Shown: positions 27,705 through 37,813 of the stretch, in pieces
Numbering within the stretch: position 1 is the stretch's first letter
Layout: every line of letters starts with the position of its first letter
Assembly (NCBI GenBank): GCA_016718845.1
Contig: JADKCK010000015.1
Location: 62,001 to 126,000 of the forward strand
DNA: 64,000 nucleotides
DNA from: Sphingobacteriales bacterium
Lineage (GTDB): Bacteria > Bacteroidota > Bacteroidia > Chitinophagales > UBA2359
Reading direction: 5' to 3'
The notes under the pieces: generated by a model
Told to the model about the DNA's origin: nothing
The model's input: only the letters and a program-made list of their open reading frames with translations
Database searches by the model: none
Position numbers and translations under genes: made by a program

Positions 27705-29684
27705 ATGAAAAAAATAATTTCAGTACTTACATTAGTTGCTTTTGCACTACTTTTAGGCTTAGGTTCTTGTAAACCTAAAAATGCCGGAAATGCCGTAAGT
27801 GGCGATGCTGCTGCAAAAGCATACGTAGCACCCGGAAAATACGACGAGTTTTACAACTTTGTATCGGGTGGTTTTAGCGGACAAATGAGCGTATATGGTC
27901 TGCCAAGCGGTCGGTTGTTGCGTGTAATTCCTGTATTTTCTGTCGACCCCGAAAAAGGCTGGGGTTATAGCGAAGAAACTAAACCAATGCTAAATACTTC
28001 GCATGGTTTTGTACCCTGGGACGATTTGCACCACACCGAACTATCGCAAACCAATGGCGAAATAAACGGCAAATGGGTATTTGCCAATGCCAATAATACG
28101 CCGCGTTTAGCTCGTATTGATTTAAAAACTTTCCGCACTGCCGAAATTCTTGAATTGCCCAATAGTGGTGGTAACCACAGTTCGCCATTTGGTACCGAAA
28201 ACTCGGAGTACATCGTGGCAGGTACGCGTTTTAGCGTTCCGCCCGACAATGCAAACGGCGATGTGCCTATCAGTTCTTATAAACAAAATTTTAAAGGACA
28301 CATTAGTTTTGTGAGTGTTAACCCCGAATCGGGTAAAATGAACATTGCGTTTCAGCTCAAAACACCAGGTGTAAACTTTGACCTTGCCCGTTGCGGAAGA
28401 GCCAAATCGCACGGATGGTTTTTCTTCAGTTGCTACAATACCGAACAAGCCAATACCTTACTCGAAGTAAATGCTTCGCAGAAAGATAAAGACTTTATTA
28501 TGGCGGTAAACTGGAAAAAAGCCGAAGAGTACATCAAAGCAGGACAAGGCGAAAAAACTAAAGCAAAATATGCCCATAATACATACGACGACGGTACACA
28601 TACTGCCACTTCAATCATCGAAAACGAAGTTATTGTTTTAGATGTTGCCAAACTAAAAGACATTTGCTACTTTATCCCATGTCCTAAATCGCCACACGGT
28701 TGCGATGTAGACCCAACAGGCGAGTACATTGTAGGTAGTGGTAAGTTGGCAGCACTTATCCCCGTATTTAGTTTCGATAAATTGCAAAAAGCTATTGCCG
28801 ATAAAGCTTACGATGGCGACTATCAGGGCATACCTGTAGTTAAATACGAAGCAGCTTTGTATGGCGAAGTGAAAAAACCAGGGCTTGGTCCGTTGCATAC
28901 TGAATTTGATGGCAAAGGAAACGCCTATACTTCTTTCTTCGTTTCGTCGGAGGTGGTAAAATGGAACATCAAAGACCTAAAAGTTGTAGACAGAGTACCT
29001 ACCTATTACTCGGTTGGTCACTTGTGTATACCGGGCGGCAATACCCGCAAACCTTTCCCTAAATACATGATTGCATATAACAAAATAACTAAAGACCGCT
29101 ACTTACCTACTGGTCCTGAGTTGTCACAAAGCGCGCAATTGTTTGATATTAGTGGCGATAAAATGCAGATGATATTGGACTTCCCTACCATTGGCGAGCC
29201 TCACTATGCTCAAGCTGCACCCGCCGAAATAATCAGAAACAACGGGCAGTTAAAAATCTTCAAAATCGAAGATAATAAGAATGCCTACGTTACCAAGTCA
29301 GAGAAAGACTCAAAAGTAGTTCGAGAGGGCAAAAAAGTACATGTTTATATGACCTCCATTCGCTCGCATTTTGCACCCGATAACATCGAGGGTGTGCAAT
29401 TGGGTGATGAAGTATATTTCCATGTTACCAACTTAGAGCAAGATTGGGACGTACCACATGGTTTTGCCGTAAAAGGAGCATCTAACGCAGAATTACTGAT
29501 TATGCCCGGCGAAACAAATACACTAAAATGGGTGCCAGACAGAGTGGGTATGTTCCCGATGTATTGTACTGATTTTTGCAGTGCATTACACCAAGAAATG
29601 CAAGGCTATGTGCGGGTATCACCTGCTGGCAGTAGCGTACCAATTAGTTTTCATGTAGGAAAAAGCGCCGAACCTACTAAGTAA
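27705..29684 (+). CDS. nosZ: Nitrous oxide reductase, Sec-type (clade II)
   Basis: The protein has 659 residues. It reduces N2O to N2, the last step of denitrification, in the periplasm. The N-terminus is a Sec signal with a lipobox (LLLGLGSC), not a twin-arginine signal, which marks clade II. A seven-bladed propeller supplies CuZ ligands, visible as DDLHHTE (near 106), GGNHSSP and CPKSPHGCDV. The C-terminal cupredoxin has the CuA motif with C621, C625, H629 and M632 (CTDFCSALHQEM). Only 27 bases separate it from the cytochrome gene. A 9-bp stem-loop follows the stop and may protect the 3' end. All expected ligand motifs that I can check are present. Confidence 0.96.
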   Translation: MKKIISVLTLVAFALLLGLGSCKPKNAGNAVSGDAAAKAYVAPGKYDEFYNFVSGGFSGQMSVYGLPSGRLLRVIPVFSVDPEKGWGYSEETKPMLNTSHGFVPWDDLHHTELSQTNGEINGKWVFANANNTPRLARIDLKTFRTAEILELPNSGGNHSSPFGTENSEYIVAGTRFSVPPDNANGDVPISSYKQNFKGHISFVSVNPESGKMNIAFQLKTPGVNFDLARCGRAKSHGWFFFSCYNTEQANTLLEVNASQKDKDFIMAVNWKKAEEYIKAGQGEKTKAKYAHNTYDDGTHTATSIIENEVIVLDVAKLKDICYFIPCPKSPHGCDVDPTGEYIVGSGKLAALIPVFSFDKLQKAIADKAYDGDYQGIPVVKYEAALYGEVKKPGLGPLHTEFDGKGNAYTSFFVSSEVVKWNIKDLKVVDRVPTYYSVGHLCIPGGNTRKPFPKYMIAYNKITKDRYLPTGPELSQSAQLFDISGDKMQMILDFPTIGEPHYAQAAPAEIIRNNGQLKIFKIEDNKNAYVTKSEKDSKVVREGKKVHVYMTSIRSHFAPDNIEGVQLGDEVYFHVTNLEQDWDVPHGFAVKGASNAELLIMPGETNTLKWVPDRVGMFPMYCTDFCSALHQEMQGYVRVSPAGSSVPISFHVGKSAEPTK

Positions 29685-29701
29685 TTAAGCCTTCAAAATT
29701 T

Positions 29702-29730
29702 GAGTTTAGGTATTAATCTTGCCTAAACTC
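29702..29730 (+). other. Stem-loop between nosZ and the NosL fusion gene
   Basis: GAGTTTAGG (29702-29710) pairs with CCTAAACTC (29722-29730) across an 11-base loop. No T-run follows, so it is more likely a processing or stability hairpin, or a weak attenuator, than a full terminator. Confidence 0.55.
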
Positions 29731-29839
29731 CACTAATTTTGCTCTTTGTAATCGTGTTTAAATATCGTGTTTTAGTCAAATGGGGGCAGTCAGGTATCTG
29801 CTTGCCTGTCCTCATTTTATTTCATTAATTTATCTCTAC

Positions 29840-30853
29840 ATGAATAACCAAACGATTTCTTTTTTGTCAAAAATACTTTTAGTAATAACATTTATTATGT
29901 TATTGGTGTCTATATTTGTACCTATTTGGCGCATAGAGTTAGCCGCTCCGCAATACCCCGAGGGTTTAGTAATGCTAATCTACGCCAATAAATTAGGTGG
30001 AGATGTAGAAATTATCAATGGCTTAAATCATTATATAGGTATGGCAACACTACATGCCGAAAATTTTATTGAATTTACCGTCTTGCCATACATTATCACT
30101 GGATACGCCTTATTGGTATTACTTACCGCCTTTGTTGCCCGCAAAAAGATGCTATACTTTACGTTTACTGCTTTTGCGTTGTTTGGTATATTGGCAATGG
30201 TCGATTTTTGGCGATGGGAGTACAACTACGGTCATAACCTCGACCCTAATGCGGCTATTATTGTGCCTGGCATGGCTTATCAACCGCCTTTGATTGGTTA
30301 TAAACAACTGCTCAATTTCGGTGCTTTTTCTGTCCCCGATATTGGCGGTTGGTTATTTATTATCAGTGGATTGTTGCTGTTGGTGGTGGTATTACTCGAA
30401 ACCAAAGCATTGAACCGTTTCAAAAAGGTAAAAACTCAATCGGTTGCGCTATTTATTTTACCCCTTTTTTTGATAGCTTGTAACAACATTAAACCCGACC
30501 CCATTAAACTAAATAAAGACAGTTGTTCTTTTTGTAAAATGACTATTTCTGACGGACGCTTTGCCGCCGAATCAATTACAAAAAAAGGACGCATTTATAA
30601 ATTTGATGACTTGTCTTGTATGTTGCTATACCAAAAAGAGAACCCCAAAACAAGCTATCAATCGTTTTGGGTAAACAACTATTTGGCAAATAATGTACTG
30701 ATATCCGCCGAAACGGCTTTTTATGTATCGTCCGAAAAAGCAAAAAGCCCCATGCGTGGCGATATTGCCGCATTTGCATCAAAAGAGCAAGCTACTAATG
30801 TTGCAAAAGAATGGAAAGCCGAAGTAAAAAATTGGATAAGAATAAATAAATGA
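29840..30853 (+). CDS. nosL: Membrane protein fused to NosL copper chaperone
   Basis: The protein has 337 residues from ATG 29840 (MNNQTISFLSKILLVI). The in-frame ATG at 29780 gives an implausible extension. Residues 1-200 have four membrane segments and a periplasmic loop (PIWRIELAAPQYPEGLVM) conserved in Bacteroidota nos clusters. Residues about 200-214 (SVALFILPLFLIAC) look like a NosL lipoprotein signal kept inside the chain. The C-terminal NosL domain has the copper motif C229-S-F-C232-K-M234, then DGRFAAE and FDDLSCM. NosL delivers copper to NosZ. The stop overlaps the nosD start (ATGA), so the operon is tight. The fusion could be natural, since no start codon lies before the second domain. 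Confidence 0.88.
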   Translation: MNNQTISFLSKILLVITFIMLLVSIFVPIWRIELAAPQYPEGLVMLIYANKLGGDVEIINGLNHYIGMATLHAENFIEFTVLPYIITGYALLVLLTAFVARKKMLYFTFTAFALFGILAMVDFWRWEYNYGHNLDPNAAIIVPGMAYQPPLIGYKQLLNFGAFSVPDIGGWLFIISGLLLLVVVLLETKALNRFKKVKTQSVALFILPLFLIACNNIKPDPIKLNKDSCSFCKMTISDGRFAAESITKKGRIYKFDDLSCMLLYQKENPKTSYQSFWVNNYLANNVLISAETAFYVSSEKAKSPMRGDIAAFASKEQATNVAKEWKAEVKNWIRINK

Positions 30854-32091
30854 AAATGAAGATAGTTTTGTTTTTTATTGCTTTGTTGATATTTGCCCCA
30901 ATATCAAAGGCAACAATCATTGGTGTAGGAAAACAAAAAGCCTTTACTCAAATTAAACAAGCAATTGCCGCCGCACAAGCAGGCGATACGGTGCTAGTAG
31001 AGAGCGGCTTGTATAAAGAAGGAAATATTGTAATAAATAAAAAAATATTTTTTTTAGGCAATAATTTGCCTATATTAGATGGCGAACACAAATTTGAAAT
31101 ACTATCAATAAAGGCAGATAGTGTTACGGTAAAAGGCTTTCGCGTACAACACTCGGGGTATGCTACCTTAGACGACCCCGGCGGTATAAAAGTGTACGAC
31201 AGCAATTTTGTAACCATAAGCGAAAACGATTTGTATGACAATTTTTTTGGCATCTACATTCAATACGGCACGCATTGTGTGGTAAAAAACAATACAATTG
31301 TTGCCTTTGGAAAAGATGAACAACAAATTGGCAACGGCATTCATTGCTGGAAAAGTGATAGCTTGCAAATTATTGGCAATCATGTTTCGGGGCATCGCGA
31401 TGGCATTTATTTTGAGTTTGTTACCCACTCTGTTATTTGGCGAAACATCTCTTTCGACAACCTTCGGTATGGTTTGCATTTTATGTTCTCTAACAACGAT
31501 GCTTATTTTACCAACCTATTTAAAAATAACGGGGCAGGTGTGGCGGTAATGTATACCAAAAATGTAACAATGATGAACAACACCTTCGAAGAAAATTGGG
31601 GCGATGCCGCCTATGGTTTATTGCTAAAAGAAATCTCGGATAGCTATATATCAGGCAATTTTTTTCAACGAAACACATCGGGTATTTATATGGAAGGTAC
31701 AAATCGCATAAAAGCCGAAAAAAATGTTTTTAAAAGTAATGGTTGGGGTATGAAAATACAAGCAAGTTGTATGGATAATGTAATTAATAACAACAACTTT
31801 ATTAAAAATACTTTTGACATAAGTACCAACGGAACCTTAGTGCTTAATACTTTTAACGAAAATTATTGGGACAAATACGAAGGTTACGACTTAAATAAAG
31901 ACAATATTGGCGATATTCCTTATCATCCCTTAAGTTTGTTTTCGGTAATTGTCGAAAACAACGAACCAGCCATGTTGCTGTACCGCAGCTTTATGGTTTC
32001 TCTTTTAGATAAATCAGAGAAAATGCTGCCAAGCCTTACTCCCGAAAATTTTATTGATAATAAACCACTAATGCGGGCTGCAAAATTATGA
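30850..32091 (+). CDS. nosD: NosD, periplasmic copper-site maturation protein
   Basis: The protein has 413 residues. A signal peptide (MKMKIVLFFIALLIFAPISKA) precedes a right-handed parallel beta-helix with repeated N-x-F/I-x-x-N patterns (ENDLYDNFFGIYIQYG, NNTFEENWGDAAYGLLL, GNFFQRNTSGIYMEG). NosD is needed to assemble the CuZ centre and works with the NosFY ABC complex. It overlaps nosL by 4 bases at its start and nosF by 4 bases at its end. Confidence 0.94.
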   Translation: MKMKIVLFFIALLIFAPISKATIIGVGKQKAFTQIKQAIAAAQAGDTVLVESGLYKEGNIVINKKIFFLGNNLPILDGEHKFEILSIKADSVTVKGFRVQHSGYATLDDPGGIKVYDSNFVTISENDLYDNFFGIYIQYGTHCVVKNNTIVAFGKDEQQIGNGIHCWKSDSLQIIGNHVSGHRDGIYFEFVTHSVIWRNISFDNLRYGLHFMFSNNDAYFTNLFKNNGAGVAVMYTKNVTMMNNTFEENWGDAAYGLLLKEISDSYISGNFFQRNTSGIYMEGTNRIKAEKNVFKSNGWGMKIQASCMDNVINNNNFIKNTFDISTNGTLVLNTFNENYWDKYEGYDLNKDNIGDIPYHPLSLFSVIVENNEPAMLLYRSFMVSLLDKSEKMLPSLTPENFIDNKPLMRAAKL

Positions 32092-32798
32092 TAAAAATAA
32101 ACAACGTATCAAAGCGATTTGGAAAACTACAAGTGCTTAATAATGTAACACTTACCTGTAATAAAAACGAATGTATTGCATTGATAGGTCCAAATGGCTG
32201 CGGAAAAACCACCTTAATAAAAAGTATTTTGGGTATGGTATTACCCGATGAAGGTGATATTGAATTTCAGGGCAAAAGCATTAAAAACGATTTTACTTAC
32301 CGTAACCACATTGGCTACATGCCACAGTTGGGCAGATACCCCGACAATATGACCATTGGACAAGTAGTGGAAACCATAAAAGACATTAGAAAATCGAACG
32401 AGCCACTAGACGAAGACCTACTACAGCAATTTAATTTGCAACAAATGTTTGAAAAACGAATGAGTACATTAAGCGGCGGAACCGCTCAAAAAGTAGGGGC
32501 TACACTTGCTTTTTTGTTTAACCCTAGTGTACTTATTTTGGACGAACCAACAGCCGGATTAGACCCCTTGGCAGCAGAAATATTGAAAGAAAAAATTATC
32601 GCCCAAAAAACAAAAGGCAAACTAATTCTTATTACCTCGCACCTACTAAGCGAGTTAGACGAGCTAGTTACTCAACTTATTTTTATGCAAGAAGGTAATG
32701 TAGTTTTTCATAAAAATATAGATACCCTAAAAAACGAAACTGGCGAAACGAAAATATCAAAAGCCATTGCTAAAATCTTGAAACAACAAACCGCATGA
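32088..32798 (+). CDS. nosF: NosF, ATP-binding protein of the NosDFY complex
   Basis: The protein has 236 residues. Walker A is GPNGCGKTT (34-42), Q-loop GYMPQLGRYPDN, signature LSGGTAQKVG near 124, Walker B LILDEPTAGLDP near 145, and switch ITSHLLSEL. It powers conformational changes of NosD through NosY during copper-site maturation. It overlaps both neighbours by 4 bases (ATGA). Confidence 0.93.
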   Translation: MIKINNVSKRFGKLQVLNNVTLTCNKNECIALIGPNGCGKTTLIKSILGMVLPDEGDIEFQGKSIKNDFTYRNHIGYMPQLGRYPDNMTIGQVVETIKDIRKSNEPLDEDLLQQFNLQQMFEKRMSTLSGGTAQKVGATLAFLFNPSVLILDEPTAGLDPLAAEILKEKIIAQKTKGKLILITSHLLSELDELVTQLIFMQEGNVVFHKNIDTLKNETGETKISKAIAKILKQQTA

Positions 32799-33562
32799 AT
32801 AAAATTATAAAGTTTGTAATAATAGATATTCTGAAAAACAAAATTGTATTGGTTTACACGCTTTTGTTAGCAGTTTTTTCTTGGAGTGCATTTGGATTAG
32901 AAGACAATAGCTCCAAAGGAATACTTACATTACTAAACATTGTATTGCTGATAGTTCCATTGGTGTCTATTCTTTTTTCTACCATCTATATCTACAACAG
33001 CTCCGAATTTATAGAACTACTTGTTAGCCAGCCTGTTGAACGCAAAAAAATATGGCAAAGCTTGTTTGTGGGTTTGTCGTTGAGCTTAGTTTTTGCTTAC
33101 CTTATTGGTGCAGGTATACCCCTGTTGTTGTATGCCGAGCAGTCGGTTGGCTTAATGATGATAGCCGTTGGATGTATTATATCGGTTGTATTTGTGGCTA
33201 TTGCCTTTTTAGGCTCTATTCTAAGTCGCGATAAAGCCAAAGGTATAGGCATAGCTATTTTATTGTGGTTATACTTTGCATTGTTGTTCGATGGATTAGT
33301 GCTTTTTCTCTTGTTTCAATTGGCAGATTACCCCATCGAAAAAATGATGGTAGGTATTACTGCCACAAGCCCCATAGACCTTGCCCGTATTTTAATTTTG
33401 TTACACCTCGATGTATCAGCCATGATGGGTTATACGGGTGCTATTTTCAAAGACTTTTTTGGCTCTACAACAGGCTTAATTATTGCTTTTACGCTGTTGG
33501 CTTTATGGATAGTGGTGCCTTTTTTGCTGTCACTGCAAATATTTAAACGAAAAGATTTATAA
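32795..33562 (+). CDS. nosY: NosY, membrane permease of the NosDFY complex
   Basis: The protein has 255 residues with six predicted membrane segments, of the ABC-2 permease type. LLVSQPVERKKIWQSLF after the second segment is the coupling region typical of NosY. PIDLARILILLHLDVSAMMGYTG before the last segment is also family-like. It overlaps nosF by 4 bases. Confidence 0.92.
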   Translation: MNKIIKFVIIDILKNKIVLVYTLLLAVFSWSAFGLEDNSSKGILTLLNIVLLIVPLVSILFSTIYIYNSSEFIELLVSQPVERKKIWQSLFVGLSLSLVFAYLIGAGIPLLLYAEQSVGLMMIAVGCIISVVFVAIAFLGSILSRDKAKGIGIAILLWLYFALLFDGLVLFLLFQLADYPIEKMMVGITATSPIDLARILILLHLDVSAMMGYTGAIFKDFFGSTTGLIIAFTLLALWIVVPFLLSLQIFKRKDL

Positions 33563-33583
33563 TAACACAGGTTTTTAAAAACT

Positions 33584-34810
33584 ATGTATAATTACAGTGC
33601 TAACTTATGGCTACGAATTTCGCTGCTTAGTTTGCTTATTGTGTCGTGCTTAGGCGCACTAATGCGGTACAAAATTGGTTTCGAGTTTCCCTATCTAGAC
33701 CAAAAGTACCTACAACATGCCCATTCGCATTTTGCCTTTTCGGGTTGGGTTTCTCAAACACTTATGGTGCTTATGGTTAAACTGTTGCAACCTTCGCTGT
33801 CTGTATCAAAACTTAAACGTTACCAAGGTATATTGTTGCTCAATATTATAGCTTCGTTTGGTATGTTATTGGCTTTTGCTATACAAGGCTATGCTTTATT
33901 TTCTATTTCTTTTTCAACTTTATCTATCATTGTTTCTTTTGTTTTTGCACTTTTTTATGTCAAAGATGCTGCAATTTTTTTAAGTGTAGATAGTAAAAGG
34001 TGGCTAAATGCAGCACTTCTTTTTAACATACTATCCTCATTAGGCACCTTTGCTTTAGTTATAATGATGGTTACAAAAAACATACCTCAACATGCCTATT
34101 TAGCTTCGCTTTATTGGTTTTTGCACTTTCAGTACAATGGTTGGTTTTTCTTTGCTAGTATGGGGTTGTTTTTTAATTACATAGGCAGCATCATGCCATC
34201 AATCGAAAAACCAAGCAGTATTTTTTGGCTTTTTGCCGTAAGTTGTATCCCAGCTTATGGTTTATCCACGCTTTGGCTCGAAATTCCAATTTGGATTTAT
34301 GTAATTATTGTAGCCGCAGCAATTGCTCAATTTGTAGCTTGGATAAACCTTTTATGGGTATTAAAAAAAGGTTCTTTGTTCAAATCCGAAAAAATAGACA
34401 ATCTTAGCAAATTTTTATTCCTATTTGTAGCCATAGCCTTAAGTATTAAGCTAAGTTTACAATTAGGCTCTACCATTCCAGCAATTAGCAAATTGGCATT
34501 TGGCTTCCGACCAATAGTAATGGCTTACCTACATTTGATATTGTTAGCCGTTACTTCTGTTTTCTTAATTGCGTATGCCTACACAACAAATTTAATAAGA
34601 GTAAACAAATTAACAATAATAGGTATACTCGGTTTTATTATTGGCGTATTTATTAACGAACTAGTACTCGCTGTACAAGGTATCGCATCGTTTAGTTATA
34701 CAGTTGTGCCTTATGTTAACGAAATATTATTTGGCGTAGCTATTTTTATGATGTGGGGCTTGCTACTACTCAATATATCGCAGTTTTTAAAACATAAAAA
34801 CCATTTTTAA
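33584..34810 (+). CDS. Polytopic membrane protein of the nos operon, His-rich motifs
   Basis: The protein has 408 residues, with some eleven or twelve membrane segments. Two conserved-looking His motifs stand out: QHAHSHFAFSGWV (near residues 45-57) and YWFLHFQYNGWFFF (near 185-198). Such spaced histidines in membrane helices suggest heme or metal binding. The overall look recalls NnrS or heme-copper-oxidase subunit I-like proteins, but I cannot assign it to either. The gene starts 21 bases after nosY and belongs to the operon. A role in electron transfer, NO/N2O stress or copper supply is possible inference only. Confidence 0.7.
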   Translation: MYNYSANLWLRISLLSLLIVSCLGALMRYKIGFEFPYLDQKYLQHAHSHFAFSGWVSQTLMVLMVKLLQPSLSVSKLKRYQGILLLNIIASFGMLLAFAIQGYALFSISFSTLSIIVSFVFALFYVKDAAIFLSVDSKRWLNAALLFNILSSLGTFALVIMMVTKNIPQHAYLASLYWFLHFQYNGWFFFASMGLFFNYIGSIMPSIEKPSSIFWLFAVSCIPAYGLSTLWLEIPIWIYVIIVAAAIAQFVAWINLLWVLKKGSLFKSEKIDNLSKFLFLFVAIALSIKLSLQLGSTIPAISKLAFGFRPIVMAYLHLILLAVTSVFLIAYAYTTNLIRVNKLTIIGILGFIIGVFINELVLAVQGIASFSYTVVPYVNEILFGVAIFMMWGLLLLNISQFLKHKNHF

Positions 34811-34828
34811 AACATAAAATATCATTTT

Positions 34829-35395
34829 ATGAAAACAATTTATTTCATAGCTTTTGCCGTTTGTGTCGGCATGTTTGTATCTTGTAGCAGTAGTACCGGA
34901 GACCAAACTGCAACAACAGCTACCGAAAACTCATCGCAGCCCAGTGTAGGTCAATCGGGTGTTAAAGACGATGTTTCTAATCCCAATATCGTTCAGGTAG
35001 CAGTTGGTAGCAAAGACCACACCACTTTGGTTGCCGCTGTTAAAGCCGCCGAACTAGTAGATGCACTAAGCAACGCGGGTCCATTTACAGTTTTTGCGCC
35101 TACTAATGCCGCTTTTGAAAAATTACCAGCAGGCACCGTCGAAGGACTTTTGAAACCCGAGAAAAAAGAAGACTTGCAAAACATATTGAGCTACCATACT
35201 TATGTGGGGTCGCTTAAAACCGAGTATTTAGAAGACGGTAAAGAGTTTGAGCAAGTAAATGGTCAAAAAATCAAAATTACTAAAAATGGGGATAAAATTT
35301 TGGTTAATGGCAAAGCCGAAATAATAGCTACTATTCCTACCTCAAATGGTATTATTCATGTAATAAACGAAGTGTTATTACCTCCTAGCAAATAA
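34829..35395 (+). CDS. Fasciclin-domain lipoprotein at the end of the nos operon
   Basis: The protein has 188 residues. It has a lipoprotein signal (FAVCVGMFVSC), a Ser/Thr-rich linker and one fasciclin (FAS1) domain: TTLVAAVKAAELVDALSNAG, then FTVFAPTNAAFEKLP, LQNILSYHTYVG and NGIIHVINEVLLP. FAS1 domains usually mediate adhesion or protein binding in the periplasm or at the surface. It starts 18 bases after the membrane protein gene and just before the operon terminator. Its function in N2O respiration is unknown. Confidence 0.9.
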   Translation: MKTIYFIAFAVCVGMFVSCSSSTGDQTATTATENSSQPSVGQSGVKDDVSNPNIVQVAVGSKDHTTLVAAVKAAELVDALSNAGPFTVFAPTNAAFEKLPAGTVEGLLKPEKKEDLQNILSYHTYVGSLKTEYLEDGKEFEQVNGQKIKITKNGDKILVNGKAEIIATIPTSNGIIHVINEVLLPPSK

Positions 35396-35419
35396 CGTAA
35401 TCGTAGATTTGCAGCATTA

Positions 35420-35476
35420 AACGGCACAAAATGCACTACTTCTCCAAAAGGGTAGTGTATTTTGTGCCGTTTTTTT
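35420..35476 (+). terminator. Strong terminator of the nos operon
   Basis: A long stem (AACGGCACAAAATGCACTAC at 35420-35439 with GTAGTGTATTTTGTGCCGTT at 35452-35471, one mismatch) is followed by a T-run to 35476. Confidence 0.92.
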
Positions 35477-35602
35477 ATTGATTTTATTTTATTTAATTTG
35501 AAATTGCCTGTTTTTTATTGTGCAAACTCACCCTATAGGCAGTCTTTTCGTTAAAAACTGCCATCTACATAAGCTAAAACACCAAAATTGCCCAAAATGC
35601 CT

Positions 35603-35610
35603 TATCTTTG
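35603..35610 (+). promoter_or_regulatory. Bacteroidota -7 element before pyrG
   Basis: TATCTTTG matches TAnnTTTG 27 bases before ATG 35637. A matching -33 TTTG is not at the right distance. Confidence 0.55.
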
Positions 35611-35633
35611 CTACCCGTAACACAATCAACTAA

Positions 35634-37238
<1,605 letters not shown>

Positions 37239-37245
37239 CTTTGCA

Positions 37246-37370
37246 CTATTTTAGCGTTATTTAGGACACAGATTTTACACACTTAGACACCGATTAAGAT
37301 GAATTTTTTATTGGTGATGTAGGAAAGGTTGATTTTAGATTGATTGGGTTTTTAATAGCGATACATTATT
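37246..37370. repeat. Dispersed intergenic repeat C, copy 1
   Basis: About 125 bases similar (roughly 80% by eye) to 56078-56200 in the same direction. Shared blocks include ATTTAGGACACAGATTTTA, TTAGATTGATTGGG and TTTTAATAGC. No open frame. It fills the gap behind pyrG. Confidence 0.75.
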
Positions 37371-37813
37371 AGTAGTCTTTCAAGTTAATACTGTCGGGTT
37401 GTGCTTTATTTTATTGGGCTATAATTCTTTTATTTTTGGAACACAGATAATACGGATTAAACGATTTTCACCGATAAATCTGGCGTGTCAATCCGTATCT
37501 GTGTTATATTGCTTGGGTGCTTAGTGTTTCTTAGTGATTTTATTTTTAGCACTACTTTTACCCGACACTATTAAATGGAATAACTACTAGTACCTGAAAA
37601 ATAGCCATTTTATTACCCAAATAGCCTATTTTTATGGAACAATCTATTGTTCAAAAAGAAATAAACCACTGCATTATCTTAGACTTTTTGTTTAAATTTG
37701 GATTTTAAATCAGGATTAGATAATCATTTTAAAATACGTGTCTGTGTCTTCTTATGCGTAGCATCGGTAAGTAATTTTATTTTATACTTCACACTTTTTA
37801 AATTCTACGGAAT
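37371..37813. other. Non-coding spacer before the adhesin gene
   Basis: Holds more A/T-rich sequence with CACAGATAATACGGATT and its near-complement AATCCGTATCTGTGTT (37443-37507), an imperfect inverted repeat. It also has a GTGTCTGTGTCTTCTTATG patch near 37739. No gene seen. Confidence 0.5.
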
